Shown: positions 1-9,248, counted from the first letter of the stretch. The stretch is 64,000 nucleotides of DNA from Clostridium facile (GCF_014297275.1 NZ_JACOQK010000001.1:1612001-1676000); one strand, 5' to 3'. Translations and numbers: made by a program. Notes: generated by a model not told the origin, from the letters alone.

Positions 1-1
1 T

Positions 2-598
2 CAAAACGGGGCGGACATCAACTATCACAAGCCAGACATGGTGTTTCCCTACGCTTCGACTCCTGTCACTGAAGCTGCACGGCACAACGATTTTCCTATG
101 GTGCGCTGGCTTGTGGAGCAGGGTGCGGATATCACCATCCCAGATAAATACGGTGACCGGCCCTACACCGTAGCAGTGCAGAACAAAAATCAGGAAATGG
201 CCGCCTACTTAAAAGCTCTGGAGCCGGAGGAATGGCACAACGAACAGGAAAAGGCGCGTCAACTCATGCCTTACAAGCTACCTGCCAAGCTGGTGGAATA
301 CTTAAAGACCGGCCCCTTGCGTCTGGAATTTCCAGAGTGGGAGCTGGTGAAATGGGCGGAACTGTACCCCTACATGGATGTGCAGGAGATGACCTGGAAG
401 CGGAAAAAGCTGCTCTCTCTCATGGCGAAAATGGATAATTACAGCGACTATTTGCTGCTGTGGAGTCCCAGAGATAAGAAACTCTGGTATCTGGACATTG
501 AGCATGAGGAGTTTCATCCGTTAGCCAAATGGGAGGCATTTATCGCTGATCCCGGAAAATATCTCAATGGAATGATTGAGGGCGAGTTTGAGGAATAA
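2..598 (+). CDS. Ankyrin-repeat protein, 5' end outside window
   Basis: The reading frame is open from base 2, so the start lies left of the window; at least 198 residues are present. The first ~75 residues hold ankyrin-type repeats, with the pattern NGADIN followed by a helix pair (TPVTEAARHNDFPMVRWLVEQ) and then GADIT. Ankyrin repeats are protein-binding scaffolds with no enzyme activity of their own. The remaining ~115 residues are rich in Trp, Lys and Leu and match nothing I recognise. The next gene starts 12 bases after the stop and lies on the same strand. In this context (a long run of immunity-type genes) an ankyrin immunity protein is the most likely role, but that is inference. Confidence 0.75.
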   Translation, partial: QNGADINYHKPDMVFPYASTPVTEAARHNDFPMVRWLVEQGADITIPDKYGDRPYTVAVQNKNQEMAAYLKALEPEEWHNEQEKARQLMPYKLPAKLVEYLKTGPLRLEFPEWELVKWAELYPYMDVQEMTWKRKKLLSLMAKMDNYSDYLLLWSPRDKKLWYLDIEHEEFHPLAKWEAFIADPGKYLNGMIEGEFEE

Positions 599-610
599 GG
601 AGCTAACGCA

Positions 611-1459
611 ATGTTTGAGGAATTTTATCAAAAATATGAGACTGAGGAGCAGGAAGTGATTGCCCTGATTCGTAAGTGCATTGGGGCTGGGTACCATAAG
701 AGCGATAACAGTGACTTTTGGGAGATGACTGTCATTACACTGGGTATGGTGTTCTGCAATACCGGCAAGGTCAGCATTAAAGAAGGTCGGCTGAAATGGC
801 CGGTTACGGAGGAGGAACGCAACAGTGAAAAGAGCTGGGGGCGTTTGCAGCAAGGGCAGATTTGCCGTCTGAAGGTACGCAGATTGTTGGATGGGTTGGT
901 ACCTGAACACACCACTCCGGAACAGTTCAACAGCTGGGCTGTTATAGATGTGCTGGAGCCTTCTGTCCCCTGCCCTCCGTTGGAGGCAGTATGGGAGGAA
1001 TACCAGAAACCCGTAAACATTGAGGATGAAGTTCTGGGAACTTTGAAACTGAACCGGGACTTCGGGCTGCTGGATGGCAAAATCTTGTGGAACGAAAAGG
1101 AAGTCTCCCTTGCACTGGAAATAGATCTGGAGGATGAGGAAACCTGGGATACCGTCCGCAGCATTGCCCACAAAGTTATGGCAGACCGCGAAAGCTGGGA
1201 CAAGTCCATGCGGGAATTTGCGGCAAAGGAACTGACCGGGCTGGCCAATGAGTGGCAGGCAGATGACGATGAGAAGAAAAATGCTGATCCCATTACAGAA
1301 GAAGGATTTGCCCAGCGCATTACTTTGTCAGAACTGAGCCTTACTTATGAGGGTGACTTTACGGCCTATTTTGATGACGACGATATGTTCTGGGGACACA
1401 CTGTTGAGGTTTGCGGCTCCCTGGAAAATGGGATAGAGAGCGCCAATATTGCGGGATAA
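611..1459 (+). CDS. DUF2262 domain protein
   Basis: This 282-residue protein has a C-terminal half, from about residue 138, that fits the DUF2262 family. The cues are an opening strand with LNRDFGLLDG, a central stretch ending in FAAKELTGLANEWQ, then FAQRITLSELSL and the closing FWGHTVEVCG block. The function of DUF2262 is not established; it occurs repeatedly in bacterial immunity and toxin-neighbour loci. The N-terminal ~130 residues are a separate region of unknown type. A Shine-Dalgarno-like AAGGAG sits just upstream of the ATG. The gene follows the ankyrin gene by 12 bases, so co-transcription is likely. Confidence 0.8.
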   Translation: MFEEFYQKYETEEQEVIALIRKCIGAGYHKSDNSDFWEMTVITLGMVFCNTGKVSIKEGRLKWPVTEEERNSEKSWGRLQQGQICRLKVRRLLDGLVPEHTTPEQFNSWAVIDVLEPSVPCPPLEAVWEEYQKPVNIEDEVLGTLKLNRDFGLLDGKILWNEKEVSLALEIDLEDEETWDTVRSIAHKVMADRESWDKSMREFAAKELTGLANEWQADDDEKKNADPITEEGFAQRITLSELSLTYEGDFTAYFDDDDMFWGHTVEVCGSLENGIESANIAG

Positions 1460-1508
1460 CGGTTGCATAAGACATACAAGCTGATATTTGAATGCGAAAG
1501 GAGAAATC

Positions 1509-1838
1509 ATGATGAAAGCATTTGACCCGAATTACAAACTGCTGGACGAGATGTATCAGGATGATTACTATCCAGTTTTTCTGGTAGACAAGGTAAAGGA
1601 CGAACTCCAGAAGGTCATCGACCTGCTGGAGAGCGGCGAAACCGACACCGAAGTGGTGCAGGAAAAGCTGGACAAAGCAGTTTGCGGCATCAATGATCTT
1701 CAGGACGAATTTTACGAGAACAACAGTGAGATTGAAACGGTAGCCCGGGACTGCATCGGCGTCACTGTAGACTACATTTTGAAGTGGTTTGGCATTCCGA
1801 TTGACATGGAGGAGGCTATCCGGGAACGGGACTGGTGA
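1509..1838 (+). CDS. DUF5713 family protein
   Basis: This small acidic protein of 109 residues matches my memory of the DUF5713 family: a DYYPVFLVDKVKDEL opening, a central INDLQDEFYENNSEIETVARD block and a closing RERDW. The family is uncharacterised. I chose the ATG at 1509 because AAAGGAG lies about 6 bases upstream; a second ATG follows immediately at 1512. The stop is close to the start of the next gene. No membrane segment or signal peptide is visible, so a cytosolic protein is expected. Confidence 0.75.
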   Translation: MMKAFDPNYKLLDEMYQDDYYPVFLVDKVKDELQKVIDLLESGETDTEVVQEKLDKAVCGINDLQDEFYENNSEIETVARDCIGVTVDYILKWFGIPIDMEEAIRERDW

Positions 1839-1843
1839 TTTTT

Positions 1844-2605
1844 ATGAAAATGGAGCCCTCTTTTTGCACGGCGGTCTTTTGGCGTGGCGGAGAAAAGATT
1901 GATCTGAATGGACAAAAACCAGATGCGGTACGGTGTCTGGCTGTGACGGGAGAGCGGAAGGTAAATCTGTCCTTTCTCCAGGATTATCCCAATCTGGAGG
2001 AACTGACCCTAATGGAAAAATGCGAGGGGGTGGAAGTTCTCTCCGAGCTAAAGCGGCTTCATACCCTGTCCCTATGGCTGTCGGCCCCTGTTTCCTGGGA
2101 CGATGTTTCTATCCCCGGCCTGCGTGTTCTCCACCTGCGTGGGGAAAAGAATGGCGACATCACCCCACTTCTCACCAGCATTACCTATCTCCATTTGGAG
2201 GAAATGCGGAAAACGGAAGATCTTGCCCCTTTCCTGACTCCAGCGACCCGGCTTCAGAAACTCTATCTCCAGTCACTCCCAGCTGTGCAGGAACTACCGG
2301 CTCTGGATGGGCTTCCTTCCCTTTATGCCCTGAAACTCTATGAGCTGCATAAACTAAACGATTTGTCCGCCCTCTCTCACAGCCATTTGCGCTACTTTGC
2401 CGCCTCTCTGATCGGGGATAAACTCTCCGCCCAGGCGCTGGCAGATGCTGTGATGGCGATTCCCAATCTGGAGGCAGCCGCGCTCCAGCTGGCGGATCGC
2501 TCCGAGCGGCGCTATGGCGGTGTCCAAAAAGCCTTTGCCGCCGCTGGGAAATCCGCATTGCTGCGGGGGGAAATTAGTGCTTTGACCACATGGCTGTCGC
2601 TGTAA
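1844..2605 (+). CDS. Leucine-rich-repeat protein
   Basis: The protein has about 253 residues with irregular leucine-rich repeats between roughly residues 40 and 200. Units such as YPNLEELTLM, LKRLHTLSLW, IPGLRVLHLRG and LPSLYALKLYEL are visible, with a DITPLL/DLAPFL theme as in bacterial LRR proteins. LRR domains bind proteins. The start is uncertain: a GTG at 1835 overlaps the stop of the preceding gene, while the ATG at 1844 used here and another at 1850 lack a strong ribosome binding site. There is no signal peptide. A role as an immunity or adaptor protein is inferred only from the neighbourhood. Confidence 0.7.
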   Translation: MKMEPSFCTAVFWRGGEKIDLNGQKPDAVRCLAVTGERKVNLSFLQDYPNLEELTLMEKCEGVEVLSELKRLHTLSLWLSAPVSWDDVSIPGLRVLHLRGEKNGDITPLLTSITYLHLEEMRKTEDLAPFLTPATRLQKLYLQSLPAVQELPALDGLPSLYALKLYELHKLNDLSALSHSHLRYFAASLIGDKLSAQALADAVMAIPNLEAAALQLADRSERRYGGVQKAFAAAGKSALLRGEISALTTWLSL

Positions 2606-2629
2606 CCTGGGGATTGGGGCAAGAATGAT

Positions 2630-3094
2630 ATGGAACAGTTTTTTGAACATTCCGATTTGGGATTGGGAGCACTGACCTTTCAGAAAGGACCAGGAACCAT
2701 CCACTGCTGGACTGGAAGAATCGCAGACACAGAGATCCTGTTTTCCATTATTTTGAACACATCTGAACTCCGGTCGGCAAACCTGGATTTTATCCGTTCT
2801 GTGCTTCAAAACTGGCGGGAGTATCTTTCAAAAGCGGAGCATGAGGTTCAGGCGCAGATTGGTAAAAGCCCTGAGAAGTTTGGATTGCAGCGCGCTCCAT
2901 TCCCTGAAACGGAGATTCCCGCCGAGCAGCCGCAATTTCTGTTTTATGATGAGACAGAATGGGGCCTGCACTTTGAGATTTGTACCCTTCCTGTGGGGGA
3001 GCCATTTGGACTTATGGTTGAGTTTTCAGGGGATACGCCAACGGATGTATATGGCTTGTCGGAAGCGGAAGAAATAGAAGCGGACATGGAATAA
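2630..3094 (+). CDS. Hypothetical protein (immunity-like context)
   Basis: This is a 154-residue acidic protein starting with ATG 24 bases after the previous stop. The sequence alternates predicted strands (LTFQKGPGTIHCW, ADTEILFSIIL) with one central helix pair around FIRSVLQNWREYLSKAEHEV. It ends in a short strongly acidic tail. The overall look recalls small alpha/beta DUFs of immunity loci such as DUF2004 or DUF6985, but I cannot assign a family. No membrane segment or signal peptide is seen. Confidence 0.55.
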   Translation: MEQFFEHSDLGLGALTFQKGPGTIHCWTGRIADTEILFSIILNTSELRSANLDFIRSVLQNWREYLSKAEHEVQAQIGKSPEKFGLQRAPFPETEIPAEQPQFLFYDETEWGLHFEICTLPVGEPFGLMVEFSGDTPTDVYGLSEAEEIEADME

Positions 3095-3113
3095 TATAAA
3101 GGAGCCGATCAGA

Positions 3114-3788
3114 TTGTGTGAGAATGCGAAAATTCTTTGTCCTTACTGTTTGACGAGAGAAATTGACCCGGCACAGGCGATATGCTCTGCTTGTTATTCA
3201 AAAGAGGATAAATGGGAGCGAGGCAGTTGGGATGACCTACGCAAGCGCAAGAATGCCGATGAAATCCAGATGTTTACCATAGCCAAAAAAGTAGATGAAG
3301 CGTTCCAGATACCAGAAAATGAAGCTTATGCCTGTATAGAGAAACACGAAATGATTCAGGCTGAGGCCTTGGAACGGGAAATGGAGGCTTTTCACCGGCG
3401 GCGCATCCTTTGTATGGTGGAGATATTTTCCAAGATTGATTGCGGCATCCTCTTTTCTGGCTATGTAGAACTGGATACCTATTTTAAGAATGTGTGGGAT
3501 TATGCCCATCAGCGCATTGCCGCAGAACAGCTCAGAGAGGTTCAGGAGTATCTGCGGTCACAGATTCCATGGAAATCCCTATCCAGTCAGCGGATGGATC
3601 TGGGGGCAGAACTTCTCAACTTTTGGTGCGGAGAAGATGAGTTGGATTGGGGCTATTCTCAATATTTTGAGATTGCAGCAGGTAATCTCAAGCCGTTTCT
3701 TGCAATGACCTTATTCACAGAGATTCTGTGTAAGCATTTTCCAGATGTAATGTCTGCGCCAGTCAAGCGGCTGAGCAGCAAACTTTGA
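3114..3788 (+). CDS. Zinc-ribbon protein of unknown function
   Basis: This 224-residue protein appears to start at TTG, with GGAG nine bases upstream; no ATG or GTG fits that ribosome binding site in frame. The N-terminus carries two CxxC knuckles (CPYC at about residues 9-12 and CSACY at about 24-28), which form a small zinc ribbon. The rest is largely helical, with charged heptad-like stretches such as ALEREMEAFHRRR. I do not recognise the family. It is embedded in the same co-directional run of genes, so an immunity-related role is inferred from position only. Confidence 0.6.
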   Translation: MCENAKILCPYCLTREIDPAQAICSACYSKEDKWERGSWDDLRKRKNADEIQMFTIAKKVDEAFQIPENEAYACIEKHEMIQAEALEREMEAFHRRRILCMVEIFSKIDCGILFSGYVELDTYFKNVWDYAHQRIAAEQLREVQEYLRSQIPWKSLSSQRMDLGAELLNFWCGEDELDWGYSQYFEIAAGNLKPFLAMTLFTEILCKHFPDVMSAPVKRLSSKL

Positions 3789-3811
3789 GGCACTAAAAAG
3801 GGGGTACTTTT

Positions 3812-6244
3812 ATGCCAGGCTGGGCACAAATCATATCTGATGCCTTAGACATTCTGAAATTTGACGGAGCCGTACAGGACACTCTGGCGGAACTTCGAGA
3901 AAAATGGGGCACACAGGTCCCGGCGCTGCTGGATGAACGCTTTGATGCCGTTGGCGTCCAATATATGAAACTATCCCATGAAAAAGGGGCGGCGGCGTTG
4001 GGGCAGGAGCTGTCTGCCTTCGGCTGGGCACTGTATAACCTGGACGATGAGGACGAGTATCTGTTTGCCTTGATCCCAGAGGAAGAACGCAGCGAATGGG
4101 AACGCTACTGCAAAAAGCAGGGGCAATATTGTCACCTGATGAAACAGCAAGGACGAAAATGGGGCGACCATGCCAAGGAGCAGGACCCTGGAAAGCTAAT
4201 GCCCTGCGAGGAATACATACTTCAGGATGAGTACGATTATTTCTTCAACTCCCTGGCGGGTGATTTTGCGGCGGGCGAATGGAAAAACCAGGATGCAGAA
4301 GAATGGAAAAACGGCTGTGTGGCCGACCTGCGCCAGCGTCCGCCCCAGGTGACCCGCGCCCACAGTTTGCCGCATCTTGGGTGCCTCACTTATTCCGCAG
4401 AAAATGGACTCTATGCCGCGTCCAGGGCCGCTGGCAGCGGGACTATTGGCCGAGCATTATTGAGCAAGAATCCAGCCACGCTTAACTGGGCCGAACCGTC
4501 CCCCATTGGATATGACGGTCCACCCCAGACCCTGTGCTGGGCTGACCATTCCCTCTGGGTGGGTGATCCCACCAACGCTACACGGATTGAACTGACAGAC
4601 CGGGGCACCTGCCAGGATGTGAAAAACTGGACTCTGCCGGAAGATGGATGGAGCACCAAATACCATTGCGGCATTACGACAGACGGTCTGGGCCGGGTCT
4701 ACTTTTCCAACGAGTGGTACAAGGGGCAGATTTACCGCTGGGAAAACGGCAAGGTAACAAAACACACCTTCTCACTGGATGGATACGACCATCTCTCCGA
4801 GGCCGTTCCCGTTCCCGGCACAGGCCGCATTACCATGATCCACGCAGTTAGTGGCAAGGGGCGGATGGAAGAATGCCTGCTGGAACTGGACATGGACACC
4901 GGGCGGTGTCGAATTGCCCTCCTGCCTGGAATGGGCGAGGGGCTGAAACTTCGCTGGTTTACCGGGGACTGGCTGCTGGTGCAGGGAAACGGCGAAATCC
5001 TCTCCGATGACTTTGCCCAGCTCATCAATAGGAACACCCGTGAAGTGCTGCGTATCCGCCCGGGAATGTTCGGCGGGGAGAAAATGCAGCACATTGGAAT
5101 TCTCACCGATGGCACGGTGGTCATCGTCACCCGGCGGCATATGGTTGGACCGGTATTTCGTTATCCCATCGACTTCTGGGGCTTTCTGCGGACGGCAAAC
5201 AAGCCCAAAAAGCTGGAATGGCGGGAGTACAAAGAAGTGTACCCGAATCTGCCAATCTATCTTCCGCCCAAGGCCACGGAGCGAAAAATCATTCTCAAAA
5301 AAGACAGCCTGACCATCCTGGGGTCGGTATTTACGCCGCCGTTTACCCTGTCGCAGCTGGCGGAAAAGTTGGGGCCTGCCCGCATTGTCCTGCAAAATGG
5401 AACACGGAAAAGCCCCATGACTGGCCGAGAGAGTTCCTATACCCAGGCACTTGCTTTATGGGACGAGCTTGGACTACAGGGCTGGTTGGACGAAGATGAG
5501 CAGACCATCAAAACCCTTGGTGTCCGGGTAGCGGCACAGGGAGATTATGCGGTCCGGCGGACATTTGACGGAGCGGTTTGGATCGGGTCCAAGGACTACC
5601 GGGAGGCCAGCTGGAAGGATTTCGCCGGATTTGCCCATACCCTCAAATTAGGCGGCTTTACCGTTTATACCCGTCTGCCGGGTCCTGTTCCAGAGGAGCA
5701 GTCAGCGCAGAAAGCCAAGCTGGAGGCCCTTTCCGCTATGGTACAGATCAGCTGGAAAGAGCCAGAAAATAAGGCGGTGAAAGCGCAGAAATACAAGTTA
5801 TCCAAGCCGACGGAACCAGTGCTGCACTTTGATACCTTCAACTTCAAGCTGGCGGTCATGGAAGTCCTGATGTACGAAAAAGGCTTACTGGCTCCTAAAC
5901 TGGATGCCCATGAGTTTGCCAGAGAGTATAGCCGACGCAAGATCGACATTGACGCGGAAGGATATGAACCCATCCCAGAGATTCGGAAGTGGCTTACAAA
6001 ATACCCGATCCCGGAGCGGCTGGCCCCGGCGGTCACAGAAATCGAGATGGATGGCGGCAGCGAGATTTATACCCAGCTCTGTCCGTTCTGGGATGGCGAG
6101 GATGGAGCCTTTGATCTTAATACTATTACTGAGGCGGAACTGCGCCAGTTCCCCAATCTCAAACATATTACTCTCATGTCCTCCAAGCCGGAACAGGTGC
6201 TGCCGGTTCTGGAACGGTACAGTATCAAGGTAGACTTGCTGTGA
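3812..6244 (+). CDS. Large DUF6630-like plus beta-propeller-like protein
   Basis: This protein of 810 residues is the second largest of the array. Residues ~1-165 resemble DUF6630, with the GWALYNLDDEDEYLFALIP core, a KKQGQYCHLMKQQGRKWG segment and the MPCEEYILQDEYDYFFNSLA block. Residues ~190-470 consist of repeated strand-turn-strand units rich in Trp and Gly (SLWVGDPTN, GRVYFSNEWYKGQIYRWENG, GRITMIHAV), which suggests a beta-propeller. A compact alpha/beta part follows, and the C-terminus ends in an LRR-like FPNLKHITLMSS. No catalytic motif is evident. It has a good ribosome binding site (AAAAAGGGGG). The family call for the N-terminus is from memory and moderate; the propeller is inferred. 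Confidence 0.55.
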   Translation: MPGWAQIISDALDILKFDGAVQDTLAELREKWGTQVPALLDERFDAVGVQYMKLSHEKGAAALGQELSAFGWALYNLDDEDEYLFALIPEEERSEWERYCKKQGQYCHLMKQQGRKWGDHAKEQDPGKLMPCEEYILQDEYDYFFNSLAGDFAAGEWKNQDAEEWKNGCVADLRQRPPQVTRAHSLPHLGCLTYSAENGLYAASRAAGSGTIGRALLSKNPATLNWAEPSPIGYDGPPQTLCWADHSLWVGDPTNATRIELTDRGTCQDVKNWTLPEDGWSTKYHCGITTDGLGRVYFSNEWYKGQIYRWENGKVTKHTFSLDGYDHLSEAVPVPGTGRITMIHAVSGKGRMEECLLELDMDTGRCRIALLPGMGEGLKLRWFTGDWLLVQGNGEILSDDFAQLINRNTREVLRIRPGMFGGEKMQHIGILTDGTVVIVTRRHMVGPVFRYPIDFWGFLRTANKPKKLEWREYKEVYPNLPIYLPPKATERKIILKKDSLTILGSVFTPPFTLSQLAEKLGPARIVLQNGTRKSPMTGRESSYTQALALWDELGLQGWLDEDEQTIKTLGVRVAAQGDYAVRRTFDGAVWIGSKDYREASWKDFAGFAHTLKLGGFTVYTRLPGPVPEEQSAQKAKLEALSAMVQISWKEPENKAVKAQKYKLSKPTEPVLHFDTFNFKLAVMEVLMYEKGLLAPKLDAHEFAREYSRRKIDIDAEGYEPIPEIRKWLTKYPIPERLAPAVTEIEMDGGSEIYTQLCPFWDGEDGAFDLNTITEAELRQFPNLKHITLMSSKPEQVLPVLERYSIKVDLL

Positions 6245-6253
6245 GGTGAAAGT

Positions 6254-7279
6254 ATGAAAGCGAAACTAAAAGTGATAAAGAACTGGGAGTTCGAGGAATT
6301 CGAACTGACGGGAACTTCCTTCAAATACAGCCCAACTGGATGCAAAGGTATGGTAGCCCGCAGCGAGGATGAAATTGTGTTTTGGACCTATCATCTCACG
6401 CAAAAGTGCAGCGGCGTTTTGTGGGTCAAAGGCGAAGTTTCCAGGTGGATTCTAAGCCCAGAGCCGAAAGAGCAGCAAGATGTTTGGGAAGTTCCTGTCT
6501 TGCTCTCATGCGACAGAGGAATACTGTTGGTTTGCCCGGCCAGTAAATCCCTTTGGTGGATGCCGCAGATGGATGGAAAGTGGATTCCGATCCCCATGGA
6601 TAACTGGTGTGCCCAGGGTATTCCCAAGCCGGTGGCAGTCACAGGAAGCCAGAGCGTTTTCCCTATTGTGTGCCGAGTGGACAACTCTGCTGATGCGACC
6701 AACAGTTTTACCAGCCTGACGGTAGACTTTGAAACCATGACTGCACACTGGGCAGAAAGCGGCTCTTGCGTATACAGCAAAGCAGGGACCCGACAGACCC
6801 ATTTGGCGGCGATAGAGCGAGCTGGCGGCAATTTTGCCCAGGCAGACTTTCACTACAACTATCCTATGATTGGCTCCATACTGGAACAGAACGGACAGTT
6901 TTATGCCTTTTTGGAAAGCAGCACCATCAATCCGGCGGGTCTTTCTCTCATGGGCTACTATTGGTATCTGGAACTGGAGGAAAACGGACTATTCAAAAAG
7001 AAACTGTGGGGCAAAGATAATTTAAGCCGCCTGCCCGGAAAACACGGGATGCGCGGAAAATTCTCCGGTGACAGGACTTACCTGATCCTATCTCCCATTT
7101 TTAAGAATGATGACTGGAAAGGTAAACAAAAGGTGCTGCGCCTTTCGGATTTGGTGCTGATCGACCTTGCCATGCCCCGTGGATACGCTTCCTTCCATGT
7201 GCTGGATGTATGGGGAAACCGGGCATTTCTCAGCGATGAGAAAGACAAGCTGGTTCTTTGTGAAATGACTTTGGAGTAG
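6254..7279 (+). CDS. Hypothetical Trp-rich beta protein
   Basis: This 341-residue protein starts 9 bases after the previous stop, with GAGGTGA as ribosome binding site. It is rich in Trp, aromatic and Gly residues and is built of repeated strands (SGVLWVKGEVSRWIL, GILLVCPASKSLWWM, NRAFLSDEKDKLVLCEM). This gives it the look of a propeller or beta-sandwich and makes it similar in style to the middle of the preceding 810-residue protein. The two may be related or work together. No catalytic or membrane motif is seen and I cannot name a family. Confidence 0.5.
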   Translation: MKAKLKVIKNWEFEEFELTGTSFKYSPTGCKGMVARSEDEIVFWTYHLTQKCSGVLWVKGEVSRWILSPEPKEQQDVWEVPVLLSCDRGILLVCPASKSLWWMPQMDGKWIPIPMDNWCAQGIPKPVAVTGSQSVFPIVCRVDNSADATNSFTSLTVDFETMTAHWAESGSCVYSKAGTRQTHLAAIERAGGNFAQADFHYNYPMIGSILEQNGQFYAFLESSTINPAGLSLMGYYWYLELEENGLFKKKLWGKDNLSRLPGKHGMRGKFSGDRTYLILSPIFKNDDWKGKQKVLRLSDLVLIDLAMPRGYASFHVLDVWGNRAFLSDEKDKLVLCEMTLE

Positions 7280-7294
7280 TTATGGGGGCTGAGT

Positions 7295-7918
7295 ATGTTT
7301 TTCAAGAAAAAGATTGTATTTACGGAAGGAATGAATGAAACCCTTTGTTCTTTCGATGAAATACCCTGGTTTTCCTGTTGTGGCGTTCCGTATGATAAAC
7401 CATCGTATTACCCATATCTTCAGGAAAAGGACCCAAAACGAGCAGAAAAACTACTGCTGCATACAAAGAACTACTCAGGAACCGTCTGCCTTACGAATTT
7501 GTTCAAAGAAGGCATTTGTCGTGCAGATACCTTTATTCTGCAAACGGCTGGGTGGAAGTTTTACCAGAATGAATTCATGCCATGTGTGGAGGCCAGTTGG
7601 CGCACTTATGAAAAAAGAGCATCGAAGGCAAATGGCCCTGATCTAAACTCGGTGGAAAAAAGATTCCTGCGTGATTGTGGCTTTCCTGACAGCATAGATC
7701 TTCAGTTGTGCCGAATGGCGCAATATTTGCTGGTTGAACAATACTTCTTTGAAAGGTTTCCTCAGTTCCCTCTATTTTTCAGCCGGATCATTGATATTTA
7801 CAAGGATGGGCATATCGTGCTCGGCTGGAATGGAAGATTTGCATCGCATGAAACGAATCTGGAAAATGAAAACAGAACCCCAATCTTACCAACAGACGGA
7901 AGTTTGATTATATGGTAG
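7295..7918 (+). CDS. Hypothetical protein (immunity-like context)
   Basis: This is a 207-residue protein with an unusually basic N-terminus (MFFKKKIVF) and many aromatic residues, including a PSYYPYLQEKDP segment. Cys residues are scattered without zinc-knuckle spacing. The C-terminal third (YKDGHIVLGWNGRF) reads as a beta hairpin, as in several small immunity folds. The gene is slightly more A+T-rich than its neighbours. I do not recognise a family. Confidence 0.5.
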   Translation: MFFKKKIVFTEGMNETLCSFDEIPWFSCCGVPYDKPSYYPYLQEKDPKRAEKLLLHTKNYSGTVCLTNLFKEGICRADTFILQTAGWKFYQNEFMPCVEASWRTYEKRASKANGPDLNSVEKRFLRDCGFPDSIDLQLCRMAQYLLVEQYFFERFPQFPLFFSRIIDIYKDGHIVLGWNGRFASHETNLENENRTPILPTDGSLIIW

Positions 7919-7959
7919 GAAAACAAGAACTTAATTGCTGTGAGACGAGGGAAAATGAT

Positions 7960-8820
7960 ATGGCACTACAGGAAAAGAAAATAATGCCTCCCCCTTGGCT
8001 GGCTCACCGTGAGATCGAACGATACTCTATTGGCTGGCGCATGGGCTATGGGGAGGATTACATATACCGATTTGGCGATTGGCTGGACACACTCTCACCA
8101 GAAGAAAAGGCAAAATACCGCGCTCTTTTTCCTGAACCAATCACCTGGAAGGGCTGGTGGGATGACGAAAATAGCAGTGAAGTGCTGGAACATGGGGACT
8201 TCTGGGTGAATGCGTGGCAGCCGGAAGGAAGCCCTAAGTACACTCGCCAGTGGCTCCAGCAGGAATTTTCCATGGGGAGAAAGCGGGAACTGTGTCTGTT
8301 CTGGGGCCATCAGCCTGCCGAGGACGGCCAGCTGACAAAAAGCTGTCTCAGCCAGTGGTGGATGGAGGATTTCTGGTCCGTTGCCAATACCTATCTTTGT
8401 ATGGAGCAGTATATGATGGCAGGCAAGGCGGAACTGTTCGGCGATCAGGAGATTCGGGAGCAAATTTTGAAATGCAGCGACCCGAAACAGATCAAGGCCC
8501 TGGGCCGCAAGGTGCGGGGTTTTGACCAGAAGGTATGGGACAAGTTCAAATACGCCATTGTATTGAATGGCAACTGGTGCAAATTCAGCCAGAACCGCAA
8601 CCTGCGGGAATTTCTCCTCTCCACCGGAGATAGTGTGCTGGCGGAGGCCAGTCCCTACGATAACATCTGGGGCATTCGGCTTTCAGCCAACTCCCTGGAG
8701 GCGCAGGACCCGATGAAGTGGCGGGGGCAAAACCTGCTGGGTTTTGCTCTAATGGAGGTACGGGACGAACTGCGCCGGGTCACGCAGAATGAAATGTTGT
8801 GCGACTGGAACGCAGTCTGA
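7960..8820 (+). CDS. NADAR domain protein (YbiA-like ADP-ribose-linked N-glycosidase fold)
   Basis: The protein has about 286 residues. From residue ~105 to the end it shows the NADAR fold: LCLFWGHQP at the start, the EQYMMAGKAELFGD helix, DPKQIKALGRKVRGF, then LREFLLSTGDSVLAEASPYD, IWGIRLS and the closing QNLLGFALMEVRDELR. NADAR enzymes act on ADP-ribose-type N-glycosidic bonds: YbiA/RibX proteins act on riboflavin intermediates, and others reverse guanine ADP-ribosylation by DarT-type toxins. The N-terminal ~100 residues are an extra domain rich in Trp. I chose ATG 7960 because GAGGG lies upstream; an ATG at 7912 overlaps the previous gene and is possible. In an immunity array, removal of toxin-made ADP-ribose marks is an attractive role, but it is inferred. 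Confidence 0.85.
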   Translation: MALQEKKIMPPPWLAHREIERYSIGWRMGYGEDYIYRFGDWLDTLSPEEKAKYRALFPEPITWKGWWDDENSSEVLEHGDFWVNAWQPEGSPKYTRQWLQQEFSMGRKRELCLFWGHQPAEDGQLTKSCLSQWWMEDFWSVANTYLCMEQYMMAGKAELFGDQEIREQILKCSDPKQIKALGRKVRGFDQKVWDKFKYAIVLNGNWCKFSQNRNLREFLLSTGDSVLAEASPYDNIWGIRLSANSLEAQDPMKWRGQNLLGFALMEVRDELRRVTQNEMLCDWNAV

Positions 8821-8826
8821 GGTAAA

Positions 8827-9207
8827 ATGATGGAATTATTTGCAAAAAGAATGACTTGGGAGCTGGACAATGAGGAAGGGCTGTCCTGCCTGTTCTTTGA
8901 ACTGGAGGATGGTTACTTTACACTCTCCCGCAAGACCGGCGCGGAAGCACTCCGCTTGGAAATGAATGATCCAGCCAATGGTCAGTTGATTGACTCGGAC
9001 TGTTTTGAATATGCCATTGATCATACCAGGTTTCGTCTAAATATCGTGCGGAACAACCGAAAGGTTCTGCGGTATCTGGAAGAACACCACATCAACACGG
9101 AGTTGTATGGAGAAATCGTTCTTCACTACACTCCTCTCAGCAAGCCACAGCTTGAATCATTATCTGCCGTGACTCTCAGGCTGTTTTTCGGTGAACTGCT
9201 TTTTTAA
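8827..9207 (+). CDS. Hypothetical small protein (immunity-like context)
   Basis: A 126-residue acidic protein begins 6 bases after the NADAR gene stop, with TGAGGT as a ribosome binding site. It has an N-terminal beta-rich half (LSCLFFELEDGYFTLSRKTG) and a C-terminal half ending in LRLFFGELLF. Its size and layout match single-domain immunity proteins, yet I cannot place it in a named Imm family. The tight spacing suggests it is expressed together with the NADAR gene. Confidence 0.55.
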   Translation: MMELFAKRMTWELDNEEGLSCLFFELEDGYFTLSRKTGAEALRLEMNDPANGQLIDSDCFEYAIDHTRFRLNIVRNNRKVLRYLEEHHINTELYGEIVLHYTPLSKPQLESLSAVTLRLFFGELLF

Positions 9208-9248
9208 TTTGAGACAGGATTACCCTGAATCAGAAAGAGGGAATGGCT

